Positions 34,179-43,710 of a stretch of 64,000 nucleotides of DNA are shown piece after piece. Below the pieces are notes generated by a model that saw only the letters and a list, made by a program, of their open reading frames with translations, searched no databases and had not been told where the DNA came from. The first letter of the stretch is position 1, and the number at the start of each line of letters is the position of its first letter. Source of the DNA: Variovorax sp. (GTDB taxonomy: Bacteria; Pseudomonadota; Gammaproteobacteria; Burkholderiales; Burkholderiaceae_C); the NCBI GenBank assembly GCA_017744285.1, contig JAGIBP010000005.1:1-64000 (forward strand), read 5' to 3'. The translations under genes and the position numbers were made by a program.

Positions 34179-35984
34179 GTGGCAGCCAAGACAGTCAGGA
34201 TCGGCGGCGCCAGCGGCTTCTGGGGCGACAGTTCCGTCGGCGCGCCGCAGCTCGTCGAGAAGGGCGAGATCGACTACCTGGTGTTCGACTACCTGGCCGA
34301 GCTCACCATGTCGCTGCTCGCGGGCGCGAAGCTCAGGAACCCCGAGCTGGGCTACGCCACCGACTTCGTGACCACCGCCATGGCCGCGGTGTTGCCGGCG
34401 GTGGCGCGGCGGAACATCCGCGTGATCTCCAACGCAGGTGGCGTCAACCCGCGCGCCTGCGCCGCCGCGCTGGAAAAGCTCGCGGCCAGCCTGGGCGTGC
34501 AGGTGCGCATCGCCGTGGTCACCGGCGACGACGCCATGCCGCTGGTGGATGACTTGCGCGAGCGCGGGGCCGGCCACATGACGACCGGCGAGCGCCTGCC
34601 CGCGCGGCTGTTGAGTGCGAACGCCTACCTGGGCGCGGCGCCGATCGCCCGCGCGCTGGACGAAGGGGCGCAGATCGTGATCACCGGCCGCTGCGTCGAC
34701 AGCGCGGTCACGCTGGGCGCGCTGTTGCACGAGTTCGGCTGGCGCGCCACCGACTGGGACCGCCTGGCCGGCGGCAGCCTGGCCGGCCACATCATCGAGT
34801 GCGGATGCCAGGCCACCGGCGGCCTGCACACCGACTGGGACCGCGTGCCCGACTGGGCGCACATCGGCTATCCGATCGTCGAGTGCGCCGAGGACGGCAG
34901 CTTCACCGTCGGCAAGCCCGCGGGCACCGGCGGCCTGGTGAGCCGCGCCACGGTCGGCGAGCAACTGCTCTACGAGATCGGCGACCCGGCCGCCTACCTG
35001 CTGCCGGACGTGGTGTGCGACTTCCGCGAGGTGCGCATCGCCGACGCGGGCACCGACCGCGTGCAGGTGCGCGGCGCGAGGGGCCGCGCACCCTCCGGCC
35101 AGTTCAAGGTGACCGCGACCTACGCCGCGGGCTACCGCTGCAACGCCGACCTGCTGGTGGTCGGCTTCGAAGCCGCCGCCAAGGCGCGGCGCAGCGGCGA
35201 CGCGATGCTGCAGCGCACGCGCGATCTCCTCGCCGCGCGAGGATGGGAAGATTTCTCCGGAACGCACATCGACGTGCTGGGCGCCGAGCAGTGCTACGGG
35301 CCGCGCGCCACGCCCACCCCGCCGCGGCAGGCGGTGCTGCGCGTCGCGGTGACGCACCCGAGGAAGGAGGCCCTGGAGCTCTTCGCCAAGGAGATCGCCG
35401 CGGCCGGCACCTCGTGGGCGCCGGGCACCACCGGCGTCGGCGGCGGACGGCCGTCGGTGTCGATGTCGATCCGGCAGTTCCCCTTGCTGGTCGACAAGGC
35501 CCTGTTCACGCCGATGGTGGAGATGGAGGGCCGCACGTGGCGCGTGCCCTGCGACGTGGCGGCCCCGGACACCGCGGTGCCGGCCCCGAGCGCGGTGCCC
35601 GAGGCGCAGGCGGAGTTCGCCATCGGGAACGACGAGACCCTCGAAGTCCCGCTGATCCGCCTCGCCTGGGGGCGCAGCGGCGACAAGGGCGACATCTCCA
35701 ACATCGGCATCATGGCGCGCCACGCGCGCTACCTGCCGGCGCTGCGCGCGCAGCTCACGGCGGAGGCGGTGCGCGCCCATCTCGCGCATCTCGTCGATGG
35801 CCGGGTCACGCGCTACGAGCTGCCCGGCATCGACGCCTTCAACTTCGTCTGCGAGGAAGCGCTGGGCGGCGGTGGCATGGCATCGCTTCGCACCGATCCG
35901 CTGGGCAAGAGCATGGCGCAGCTCCTGTTGGGCATGCCGGTGCGGGTCAGTGCGCGCCTTCTGGGCGAGGCGCCGCCAACCTGA
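34179..35984 (+). CDS. AtuA-family protein (acyclic terpene utilisation type)
   Basis: A 601-residue protein, started at GTG 34179, four bases after the binding-protein stop. Residues 1-450 form the AtuA (DUF1446) domain, with VRIGGASGFWGDSS, LVFDYLAELTMSLL and SNAGGVNPRACA. The last ~105 residues (IRLAWGRSGDKGDISNIGIMAR onward) are the small ferredoxin-fold domain that in other members is a separate protein. AtuA is needed for citronellol/geraniol use in Pseudomonas, but its reaction is not established. Here it lacks the other Atu genes and is joined to CoA-transferase and lyase genes, so the substrate may be a branched hydroxy acid. Confidence 0.88.
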   Translation: MAAKTVRIGGASGFWGDSSVGAPQLVEKGEIDYLVFDYLAELTMSLLAGAKLRNPELGYATDFVTTAMAAVLPAVARRNIRVISNAGGVNPRACAAALEKLAASLGVQVRIAVVTGDDAMPLVDDLRERGAGHMTTGERLPARLLSANAYLGAAPIARALDEGAQIVITGRCVDSAVTLGALLHEFGWRATDWDRLAGGSLAGHIIECGCQATGGLHTDWDRVPDWAHIGYPIVECAEDGSFTVGKPAGTGGLVSRATVGEQLLYEIGDPAAYLLPDVVCDFREVRIADAGTDRVQVRGARGRAPSGQFKVTATYAAGYRCNADLLVVGFEAAAKARRSGDAMLQRTRDLLAARGWEDFSGTHIDVLGAEQCYGPRATPTPPRQAVLRVAVTHPRKEALELFAKEIAAAGTSWAPGTTGVGGGRPSVSMSIRQFPLLVDKALFTPMVEMEGRTWRVPCDVAAPDTAVPAPSAVPEAQAEFAIGNDETLEVPLIRLAWGRSGDKGDISNIGIMARHARYLPALRAQLTAEAVRAHLAHLVDGRVTRYELPGIDAFNFVCEEALGGGGMASLRTDPLGKSMAQLLLGMPVRVSARLLGEAPPT

Positions 35985-36023
35985 ACGCGCGCGCCCCGTC
36001 GCGCGGCCTGGCCCGCGCGGCGC

Positions 36024-36419
36024 TCAGGCCCTGCGCAGGAGCCATGCAATGGCGCCGACGCCTGCGAGAACGGCAAAGACGGTCAGGGCGAGGCCGGCGG
36101 CGTCGCCGCCCTGCGAAGCCGCCGCGAGCGGCGCGTGCGGTGTGGCCGGCGATGCCGCCGGACCGTCGAATGGCGTGAAGATCGCGCCGCCGGATGCCGC
36201 GTTCTCTTCGCGCCGCGCGGGCTCGGGCGCGGGCTCCGCACCGCCGGTGCCGCCCAGGGGCGTCCAGGCCGGCGGCTGCGCCGGCGCGGCGGCCTGCTGC
36301 CCCGGTTCGGGCGGCATCGAGATCGTGTCGAGGTCGATCTCCGCACCCCGGCTGCCCGTCGACACGCACAGTGCGATCAAGGCCGCGCCGATCGCGGTGG
36401 GACAGTGGAGGCGTTGCAT
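36024..36419 (-). CDS. Small exported protein with C-terminal membrane helix, unknown function
   Basis: A 131-residue protein, not recognised. The chosen start (ATG at 36419) gives a signal-like N-terminus (MQRLHCPTAIGAALIALCVSTGSRGA). The middle ~75 residues are rich in Pro, Ala and Gly, probably disordered. A single helix (AGLALTVFAVLAGVGAIAWLL, about 109-129) ends in RRA. It could be a periplasmic linker or anchored small protein. In-frame Met codons up to 36554 would extend it into the promoter of the divergent DedA gene, so they are less likely. Confidence 0.55.
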   Translation of the reverse strand: MQRLHCPTAIGAALIALCVSTGSRGAEIDLDTISMPPEPGQQAAAPAQPPAWTPLGGTGGAEPAPEPARREENAASGGAIFTPFDGPAASPATPHAPLAAASQGGDAAGLALTVFAVLAGVGAIAWLLRRA

Positions 36420-36552
36420 GGGGCGAAGTGGGGGCGGCATCGAGGAGCCGGTCATTCTGGAAAGCGCACATGACAGCACCATGAACCCGCGTCGTCCCCA
36501 ATCGCGCTGTCCTGGCGGACGGCGCACAATGAGCGCAGGAGGGTGCAGGCGC

Positions 36553-37119
36553 ATGTCGTTCGTTCTTCAAGTGCTCGCCGACTACGGCTACCTGGCCGTC
36601 TTCATCGGCTGTCTGCTCGAAGGCGAGACCATCCTCGTGCTGGCGGGCTTCGCCTGCCACCAGGGCCATCTCTCCGTGCCCCTCACCTTGGCCGTGGCGG
36701 TGGCCGGCGCCACGCTCGGCGATCAGCTCTTCTACTGGCTCGGGCGCTACCGCGGCCCCGCGCTGTTCGCGCGCTTCCCGTCGCTCGCGCAACGCGCGCA
36801 GCGCGTGCTGGCCTCCCTGTCGCGCTACGACGGGCTGGTGGTCATGGGCGTGCGCTTCGTCTACGGGTTGCGCATCGCGGGGCCGATCGCCATCGGCGCG
36901 ATCCGCATGCGGCCGCGGCGCTTCGCGTTCTTCAACCTGCTCGGCGCCTTGCTGTGGGCGCCGCTCGTGGGCGCGGCCGGCTATCTGTTCGGCTCCACGC
37001 TCGAGGCGCTGATCGGCGACGTCGAACGCATCGAGCTGACGGGGACGGTGCTCATCGTCGGCGCCGCGCTGGTGCTCGTGGGGGTGCGCCGGTGGGCGCG
37101 GGTGCGGCGCGGCACCTGA
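36553..37119 (+). CDS. DedA/SNARE-associated family membrane protein
   Basis: A 188-residue polytopic protein of the DedA (VTT domain) family. Landmarks are YGYLAVFIGCLLEGETILVLAGF (about 10-32), GATLGDQLFYWLGRYRG (about 53-69) and the RFVYGLRIAGPIAIGAIRM segment (about 98-116), which carries the conserved Arg/Gly pattern. Family members flip or recycle polyprenyl phosphate and phospholipids and influence envelope integrity. ATG 36553 is preferred, with GGAGGG upstream; ATG 36529 is the alternative. It converges with the NRPS gene across 24 bases. Confidence 0.85.
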   Translation: MSFVLQVLADYGYLAVFIGCLLEGETILVLAGFACHQGHLSVPLTLAVAVAGATLGDQLFYWLGRYRGPALFARFPSLAQRAQRVLASLSRYDGLVVMGVRFVYGLRIAGPIAIGAIRMRPRRFAFFNLLGALLWAPLVGAAGYLFGSTLEALIGDVERIELTGTVLIVGAALVLVGVRRWARVRRGT

Positions 37120-37137
37120 GCGCGCACGCGGCCGGCC

Positions 37138-37155
37138 GGCCGTTCAGGAACGGCC
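37138..37155. terminator. Hairpin between convergent DedA and NRPS genes
   Basis: GGCCGTTC-AG-GAACGGCC is a perfect 8-bp inverted repeat (effective loop four bases) overlapping the NRPS stop codon. It is preceded by a further GGCCGGCC run. There is no T-run, so termination efficiency is uncertain. Confidence 0.4.
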
Positions 37156-40100
37156 CTTGAACAGTCGCTTCAGCCAGGAGTCGCCCGCGGGCTCGGCGAT
37201 CGGCGCTTCCACCGGCGCGTGCGACAGCTCGATGCCGCGCGCCATCTGCGCCAGGGTCTCGAAGATCAGGCGCTGGGTCTCCAGCCGCACGCCCGAGGTG
37301 CGCTCGAAATGGATCACCGTGCGTCCCGCCTTGAGGGAGTCGCCGCCGAGGTCGAAGAAGTTGTCGCGCGGATCGATCTCGTGCGCGTCCAGGCCGAGCA
37401 CCTCGGCCCATACGTTCGCGAGCGCGGCCTCGGCCGGCGTGCGCGCTTCGCTGCGGATCTCGCGGCGCACCCGCGCCTCGGACACGGGTGCGGGGAGCGC
37501 ATGGCGGTCGATCTTGCCGTTGGGCAACAGCGGCAGGGCCGCAAGCGCCACGCAGTGCTGCGGCACCATGTAGTCGGGCAGGCGGCTGCGCAGGTGGTCC
37601 TTGAGGCGCGCGCTGTCGACGGCCGCGCCCGGCGCCGCCACCACGTAGGCCACCAGCCGCACGTCGCCCGGCCGGTCCTCGCGCGCCATCACGAGGCATT
37701 GCGCCACCTCGGGCAGCACCCGAAGCTGGGCCTCGATCTCGCCCGGCTCGATGCGGTGGCCGCGCACCTTCACCTGGAAGTCGAGCCGCCCCTGGTGTTC
37801 GAGCAGGCCGTCGTGGCGCCAGCGGCCGCGGTCGCCGGTCTTGTACAGGCGCGCGCCGGGCCGCGGGCTGAACGGGTCCGGCACGAAGCGCTCGGCCGTC
37901 AGCTCGGGCTGGTGCAGGTACCCCAGCGCAACGCCGTCGCCGCCGATGAAGATCTCGCCGGAGCATCCCACGGGGCAGGGCTGGCCGGCGGCATCGAGCA
38001 CATGCACGGTGGTGTTGGCGATCGGCCGGCCGATCGCGATCGGGCCGGGCGCCGCGGGCACCCGCCAGCACGTGGACCAGACGGTCGTCTCGGTCGGGCC
38101 GTACATGTTCCACAGCTCGCCGGCGCGGGCCGAGAGGGCTTGCGCCATGTGCGCGCTCAGGCTTTCGCCGCCGATGAGCGCCTTGAAGCCGGGACCGCCG
38201 TTCCAGCCCGCGTCGATGAGCATCTGCCAGGTCGAGGGCGTGGCCTGCATCGCGGTCGCGCCCGACTGTTCGAGCAGGGCCCGCAACGCCGCGCCGTCGG
38301 TCGCCTGCTCGCGGTGGGCCAGCACGATGGCGGCGCCCACGGCGAGCGGCAGCAGCAGTTCGAGCACGGCGATGTCGAAGCTCAGCGTGGTCACGGCGAC
38401 CAGCACGTCGTCCTTGCGCAGGCCGGGCTCTTGCCGCATCGACTGGAGGAAGTTCACCACCGCCCCGTGCGGCACCACCACGCCCTTGGGCCGGCCGGTG
38501 GAACCCGAGGTGTAGATGACGTAGGCCGGGTCCTCCGGCCGCGCGTCGCGCTCGGCGTCGGGCGGTGGCGGGGTGCCGGGCGCGTCCTCGTGCGCGTCCT
38601 CGTCCAGCAGCAGGCGGGGCACGGGCACGCCCTGCCAACGGTCGGCCAGGTCGCCGCGGGTCAGCAGCAGCGCCAGGCCCGCGTGCTGCGCCATGTCGTG
38701 CAGGCGCTGCTCGGGGTAGGCCGGATCGAGCGGCACGTAGGCCGCGCCGGCGCGCAGCACGGCGAGCAGCGCCACCACCATGCCCGGGTCGCGCGGCAGG
38801 CAGAGCCCGACCCGCTGCCCGCGGTGGATGCCTCGCCGGCGCAACCGGTGCACCAGCCGATGCACGCTCGACCACAGCTGCGCGTAGCTGATCTCGTCGC
38901 CCGGGCGCTGGATCACCGCCATGGCGTCGATGCCGCAGTGGCGCGCCAGCAGATCGTTGAGCGTGTGTCCGCGCGCAAAGGCCCGCGCGGTCCGGTTCCA
39001 TTCGGCCAGCCTCGTCCGTTCCTGGGGGCTCGACAGCGGCAGCTCGCGCATCGGCCGGTCCGGCTGCTCGATCAGGCCTTGCAGCAGGTGCAGGTAGTTG
39101 TCCAGCAGCGCCTGCGCGGCGGCGGCCGTGAACAGTTCGGTGGAGTAGGTGAGCGACACCACGTTGCCGCCCACGGTGTCGATGGTGAGCGCCAGGTCGA
39201 ACTGCGTCGCGCCGAGGTCGAGCGGCATGTCCTCGACCTCCAGCCCCTCGAGCGCCAGCGCCTGGTGGGGCGTGTTGAGCACGTTGAACATCACGCGCAC
39301 CTCGGGCATTCGCCCGCCCTGGCCGCGATCGCGCAGGTAGCCGACCAGATCGTCCAGGGGCACGTCCTGGTGGGTGAAAGCCGCCAGGCAGGTCTCGCGC
39401 ACTTCGCGCAGCAGCGCGCGGAAGCTCTGTCCTGGCTGCATCACGCAGCGCAGCACCAGCGTGTTGATCAGCGAGCCGACCACCTCCTCGGCTTCGACGC
39501 GGGTGCGCCCGGCGATCGGCGTGCCGACCGCGACGTCGTCCTGGCCGCAGTAGCGCGAGAGCAGCCACTGGAAGGCCGCGAGCAGGGTCATGAAGGACGA
39601 CATGCCGTGCTGCGCGCTGAAGCGCTGGATCTGCCGCAGCCGCTCGTCCGGAAGAACCTGCCGCACCCGCGCGCCCGCGCTCGTGAAGCGATGCGCCGCG
39701 GCAGTATCGACCGGCAGCGCAAGCGGACTCATGCCGGCCAGCTGCCGCAGCCAATAGCGCACCTGCGGCCCGAGCACCTCGTCGCCGATGTGCCGGCGCT
39801 GCCAGTGCGCATAGTCGATGAAGTCGATCGCCCCGGCGGCCGGCGGCGGCGGCGCCTTGCCATGCACGCCCGCGCGATAGAGCAGCTGCAGCTCGCGCAG
39901 CAGGATGCCCCAGGACCACGCGTCGCCGATGATGTGGTGCATCACCAGGACGAGCGCGTGGTCCTCGTCGCCCAGGCGGATGAGGACGAAGCGGTGCAGC
40001 GGACCGCGCTGCAGATCGAAAGGCTGCGCCGCGAGGCGGCGGGCCTCGCTGTCCAGGCGCTCCTCGCGCACCCCGGCGGGCCACGCGCGCCCGTCCACCT

Positions 40101-43100
40101 CGATCAGGTTCGCGGCCCGCGGACGGCCGATGATGGCCACCGGCTCGGTGTCCGCCAGCTCGAAGGTGGTGCGGAAAGCCTCGTGCCGCGCGACCAGTTC
40201 GTCCAGCGCGGGGCGCAGCACGTCGAGCCGCAGCGGGCCGCGCATTCGAAGGGCCTCGCGCATGTTGTAGGCCGCGCCCTGCGGGTCCATCTCGTGCAGC
40301 GCCCACATGCGCCGCTGCGAGAAAGACACGACCGCCGGCTGCGCGCGCGACACGATGGCGATCGGGCTCGCGGCGGCGGCATCGCCGTCCGAGGCGTGGT
40401 CGAGCCGCCCCTTCACCACCCGCGCCAGCGCCTCGATCGTCGGATGCTCGAACAGGCTGCGCACGGGCAGCTCGATCTTGAAGGCGGCGCCGACCCTGGA
40501 GACGATCTGCGTCGCGAGCAGCGAATGCCCGCCGAGGTCGAAGAAGTTGTTGCGAACGCCGAAGCCGGACCGCCCCAGCACGGCCTGCCAGGTCTCGAGC
40601 AGCACGGCTTCGATCGGCGAGCGCGGGCCGACACGGTCCGAGGACGCCGCATCCGGCTCGGGCCGCGGAAGTCGGCGCCGGTCGATCTTCCCGCTCGGCA
40701 GCTGCGGCAGCTCGGGCAGGAACACGAAGACGGCCGGGACCATGTAGTCGGGCAGGCGCGCCTTGAGTTCGGCGCGCAGCGCGTCCGCATCGGGCTGCGC
40801 TGCGTCCGCGGCGACGACGTAGGCGACCAGTTCCTTGTGTCCCGGCAGGTCCTCGCGCAGCGCCGCGGCGGCCGCGCGCACGCCGGGGCAGGCATGGAGG
40901 GCGGCCTCGATCTCGCCCAGTTCGATCCGGAAGCCCCGCAACTTGACCTGGTGGTCGCTGCGTCCGATGAACTCGACCACGCCGTCGTTCAGCCAGCGCG
41001 CGAGGTCGCCGGTGCGGTACATGCGCTCGCCGGGCCGGAAGGGGTTGGGCACGAACGCCGCGGCGCTCTCCGCCGGCCGGTTCAGGTAGCCCAGGCCCAC
41101 ACCCGCGCCGCCCACGTAGAGTTCGCCGGCGACATTCACCGGCTGCGGCTCGCCCCAGGCATCCAGCACGTAGAGCTGCGCATTCGCGATCGGCCGCCCG
41201 ATGGGCACGGTGCGGCGTTGCGGCACGTGCTCGCCCAGCTCGTACCAGGCGCTGTCCACCGTGGCTTCGCTGGGGCCGTAGAAGTTGCCGAGCGTGACGC
41301 CGGGCAGCGCCTGGCGAAAGGCGCGCGCGAGCGCGCTGTCCAGCGCCTCGCCCCCGCTCAGCACCCAGCGCAGCCGCGAGCGGCGACGCAGCGCCGGCTC
41401 GTCCAGGATCACGCGCATCTCCGACGGCACGAACTGCACGACGGTGATGCCGTGCTCGCGGATGGCCTCCGCCAGGCGGGACATGTCGCGCTGCGCGTCG
41501 GGCGGCGCCAGCACCAGACCGGCGCCCGAGCTCAGGGTCGAGAGGAACTCCCACAGCGAGGCGTCGAAGCTGATCGAGGTCTTCTGCAGCACGCGGTCCT
41601 GCGGCGCGAGCCGCAGCGCCTCGTTCATCCACAGCACGTGGTTGCTGAGTCCGCGATGCGTGAGCTGCGCGGCCTTGGGCGTGCCGGTCGAGCCCGAGGT
41701 GTAGACGAGGTAGGCCAGGTGATCCGGGCGGCTGAGTTCCTCGATCGGCGGCAGGGGCGCGCGCGGCATCTCGCCGCCATCGGCCGGCACCTCGGCGATC
41801 GCGCCCGGGGGCAGCGCGTCGAGGCGGCGCAGCACCTCGCCGAAGGGCGCCTGCGCGAGCACGCGCATCGGCGCCGCATCGGCGAGCATGGCGCGCAGCC
41901 GGTCGGGCGGATGGTCCGGATCGAGCGGAAGCAGCGCGGCTGCGGACTTGAACACGGCGAGCATCGCGACCACGAGGCCGAAGCCGCGCTTCATGCACAC
42001 ACCGACCACGGCCCCGGGCCCCGCGCCCTCGGCGCGCAGCGTCAGCGCGAGCTGCTGCGACAGCGCCTCGAGCTGCCCATAGGTCATGGTCTCGCGGCCG
42101 AAGCGCAGCGCGACGGCCTCGGGCGTGCGCAGCGCCTGGTTGCGCACGTGCACGTGCGCCGGCAGCTCGCTGGCGAGCGGGCGGGCGCTGTCGTTCCACT
42201 CGACCAGCAGACGCTGTCGCTCGGCCTCGCTCAGCAGCGGCAGCCGGGCCACCGCGCATTCGGGTTGCGCCACCATCGCCGCGAGAAGCCGGCGGAAGTG
42301 CGCCGCCATGCGTTCGATGGTCTGGGCATCGAACAGGTCGGTGCGGTATTCGATCTCGGCCTCCAGGCCATCGCCCGCCGCGGTCATGCAAAGCGAGAAG
42401 TCGAACTTGGCGCTTTGCGAATGCACGCCCAGCCGTTCGCTGCCAAGGCCCTCCAGCTGCAGCACGCGGTGGTCGAAGTTCTCCAGGGCGAAGGACACCT
42501 GGTAGAGCGGGTTGCGGCTCGCATCGCGCACGGGACTGAGTTCGCTCACCAGCCGGTCGAAGGGCATGGCCTGGTGCGTGAGGGCCTCCAGCATCGCCTG
42601 GCGGCTGCGCTGCACCAGCGCCGTGTACGAGGGCTCGCCGCCGAGTTCGGCCCGCAGCACCAGCGTGTTGACGAAGAAGCCGACCACGTCGCGCACGCGC
42701 GGGTCCTCGCGCCCCGCGAGCGGCACGCCGACGGCGATGTCGTCCTGCCCGGTGTAGCGCATCAGCAGCGCCTGGAAGGCCGCCAGCAGGGCCATGAAGA
42801 GCGTGGCGTCCTGACTGCGCGCGAAGGCCTTCACCGCGGCCGTGAGCTCGTCGTCGATGTGGAACGTCAGCGTCCGGCCGGCCGAGCCGGCCTGCGGCGG
42901 GTGCGGGCGGTCGGTGGGCAGCCGCAGGGTCTGCAGGCCCTGTAGCTTCGCGCGCCAGTAGTCGAGCGCCGCGTCCATCTCGCCGCGTTCGAAACGCTCG
43001 CGCTGCAGCCGGGCATGCTCGGCGAAGTCGAGCGCCGGCTCGGGCCATGCCGCGCCGTCGCCCCGGGCGTACAGCCGCGCGAGTTCGCGGTGGATGATGC

Positions 43101-43689
43101 TCATCGACCACCCGTCCGCGACGATGTGATGGATCACCAGCACCAGCACGTGGTGGTCCGGCCCGAGGTGCAGCAGCTCGGCGCGCAGCAGGGGCGCGTG
43201 CGACAGGTCGAAGGGCCGGGCCACGCTGGCGGCGATGCGCGTGTCGATCGACGCATCCGACGCCGAGCCGCCTCCGGCCGCCGCATCGGCGCGCATCATG
43301 CGAAAGCGGTCCATGGCCTCCGCGACCCGCATGACGCGCTGCACCGGCCCGTCCTCGGTCGCGTGGAACGAGGTGCGCAGGCTGGCGTGGCGAGCGATCA
43401 GCGAGCGCAAGGCCTGCTCGAGGCGCGCGGCATCCAGCGGCCCCGCAAGCCGCGTCACCGAGTGGATGTTGTAGGCCGCACTGCCGGCCGCCAGCAGATC
43501 GAGGAACCACAGCCCTTCCTGCGCGAAGGACAGCGGCGCGTCCTGCGACGCCGCTGCCGCGTGCCGCGAGGCGGCCAGCGCCCGCTGTTGCTGCTGGAGC
43601 TTGCGCGCGAGCAGGCGCCGCCGGACCAGGGCCATGTCGATGTCCCCGCCTTCGGGCAGGGGGTGAGTCGGGTCGGAGGTCACATCCAT
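37144..43689 (-). CDS. Bimodular nonribosomal peptide synthetase (C-A-T-C-A-T, no release domain)
   Basis: A 2181-residue synthetase. C1 spans about 50-480 with HHIVADGWS (187-195). A1 spans about 510-1010 with YTSGSTGTPK, SFDASLWE (707-714) and YRTGDLARW. T1 is DLGGHSLL with Ser1056. C2 spans about 1120-1560 with HHIIGDAWS (1251-1259). A2 spans about 1580-2080 with YTSGSTGRPK and SFDIAVLE. T2 is DLGGDSLK with Ser2118, followed by ~60 residues and the stop. No thioesterase, reductase or terminal C domain is present. My hand-aligned ten-residue codes are DAWQLGFVDK for A1 (Gln/Glu-like) and DILQLGMVWK for A2 (very close to the known Gly code). Because C1 is N-terminal, the first residue should be acylated by the ligase-carrier protein encoded 21 bases upstream. 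No MbtH or phosphopantetheinyl transferase gene is near. ATG 43638 is a possible alternative start. Confidence 0.92.
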   Translation of the reverse strand: MDVTSDPTHPLPEGGDIDMALVRRRLLARKLQQQQRALAASRHAAAASQDAPLSFAQEGLWFLDLLAAGSAAYNIHSVTRLAGPLDAARLEQALRSLIARHASLRTSFHATEDGPVQRVMRVAEAMDRFRMMRADAAAGGGSASDASIDTRIAASVARPFDLSHAPLLRAELLHLGPDHHVLVLVIHHIVADGWSMSIIHRELARLYARGDGAAWPEPALDFAEHARLQRERFERGEMDAALDYWRAKLQGLQTLRLPTDRPHPPQAGSAGRTLTFHIDDELTAAVKAFARSQDATLFMALLAAFQALLMRYTGQDDIAVGVPLAGREDPRVRDVVGFFVNTLVLRAELGGEPSYTALVQRSRQAMLEALTHQAMPFDRLVSELSPVRDASRNPLYQVSFALENFDHRVLQLEGLGSERLGVHSQSAKFDFSLCMTAAGDGLEAEIEYRTDLFDAQTIERMAAHFRRLLAAMVAQPECAVARLPLLSEAERQRLLVEWNDSARPLASELPAHVHVRNQALRTPEAVALRFGRETMTYGQLEALSQQLALTLRAEGAGPGAVVGVCMKRGFGLVVAMLAVFKSAAALLPLDPDHPPDRLRAMLADAAPMRVLAQAPFGEVLRRLDALPPGAIAEVPADGGEMPRAPLPPIEELSRPDHLAYLVYTSGSTGTPKAAQLTHRGLSNHVLWMNEALRLAPQDRVLQKTSISFDASLWEFLSTLSSGAGLVLAPPDAQRDMSRLAEAIREHGITVVQFVPSEMRVILDEPALRRRSRLRWVLSGGEALDSALARAFRQALPGVTLGNFYGPSEATVDSAWYELGEHVPQRRTVPIGRPIANAQLYVLDAWGEPQPVNVAGELYVGGAGVGLGYLNRPAESAAAFVPNPFRPGERMYRTGDLARWLNDGVVEFIGRSDHQVKLRGFRIELGEIEAALHACPGVRAAAAALREDLPGHKELVAYVVAADAAQPDADALRAELKARLPDYMVPAVFVFLPELPQLPSGKIDRRRLPRPEPDAASSDRVGPRSPIEAVLLETWQAVLGRSGFGVRNNFFDLGGHSLLATQIVSRVGAAFKIELPVRSLFEHPTIEALARVVKGRLDHASDGDAAAASPIAIVSRAQPAVVSFSQRRMWALHEMDPQGAAYNMREALRMRGPLRLDVLRPALDELVARHEAFRTTFELADTEPVAIIGRPRAANLIEVDGRAWPAGVREERLDSEARRLAAQPFDLQRGPLHRFVLIRLGDEDHALVLVMHHIIGDAWSWGILLRELQLLYRAGVHGKAPPPPAAGAIDFIDYAHWQRRHIGDEVLGPQVRYWLRQLAGMSPLALPVDTAAAHRFTSAGARVRQVLPDERLRQIQRFSAQHGMSSFMTLLAAFQWLLSRYCGQDDVAVGTPIAGRTRVEAEEVVGSLINTLVLRCVMQPGQSFRALLREVRETCLAAFTHQDVPLDDLVGYLRDRGQGGRMPEVRVMFNVLNTPHQALALEGLEVEDMPLDLGATQFDLALTIDTVGGNVVSLTYSTELFTAAAAQALLDNYLHLLQGLIEQPDRPMRELPLSSPQERTRLAEWNRTARAFARGHTLNDLLARHCGIDAMAVIQRPGDEISYAQLWSSVHRLVHRLRRRGIHRGQRVGLCLPRDPGMVVALLAVLRAGAAYVPLDPAYPEQRLHDMAQHAGLALLLTRGDLADRWQGVPVPRLLLDEDAHEDAPGTPPPPDAERDARPEDPAYVIYTSGSTGRPKGVVVPHGAVVNFLQSMRQEPGLRKDDVLVAVTTLSFDIAVLELLLPLAVGAAIVLAHREQATDGAALRALLEQSGATAMQATPSTWQMLIDAGWNGGPGFKALIGGESLSAHMAQALSARAGELWNMYGPTETTVWSTCWRVPAAPGPIAIGRPIANTTVHVLDAAGQPCPVGCSGEIFIGGDGVALGYLHQPELTAERFVPDPFSPRPGARLYKTGDRGRWRHDGLLEHQGRLDFQVKVRGHRIEPGEIEAQLRVLPEVAQCLVMAREDRPGDVRLVAYVVAAPGAAVDSARLKDHLRSRLPDYMVPQHCVALAALPLLPNGKIDRHALPAPVSEARVRREIRSEARTPAEAALANVWAEVLGLDAHEIDPRDNFFDLGGDSLKAGRTVIHFERTSGVRLETQRLIFETLAQMARGIELSHAPVEAPIAEPAGDSWLKRLFKGRS

Positions 43690-43710
43690 GGTGCGGGGAA
43701 GAAGGCGGCG

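Noticed and set aside
37219..42945. A 1908-codon open frame on the + strand opposite the NRPS gene
   Set aside because: The sense strand has complete C, A and T domain motifs; the opposite frame has Arg/Ala/His-rich, low-complexity sequence typical of antisense frames in GC-rich DNA.
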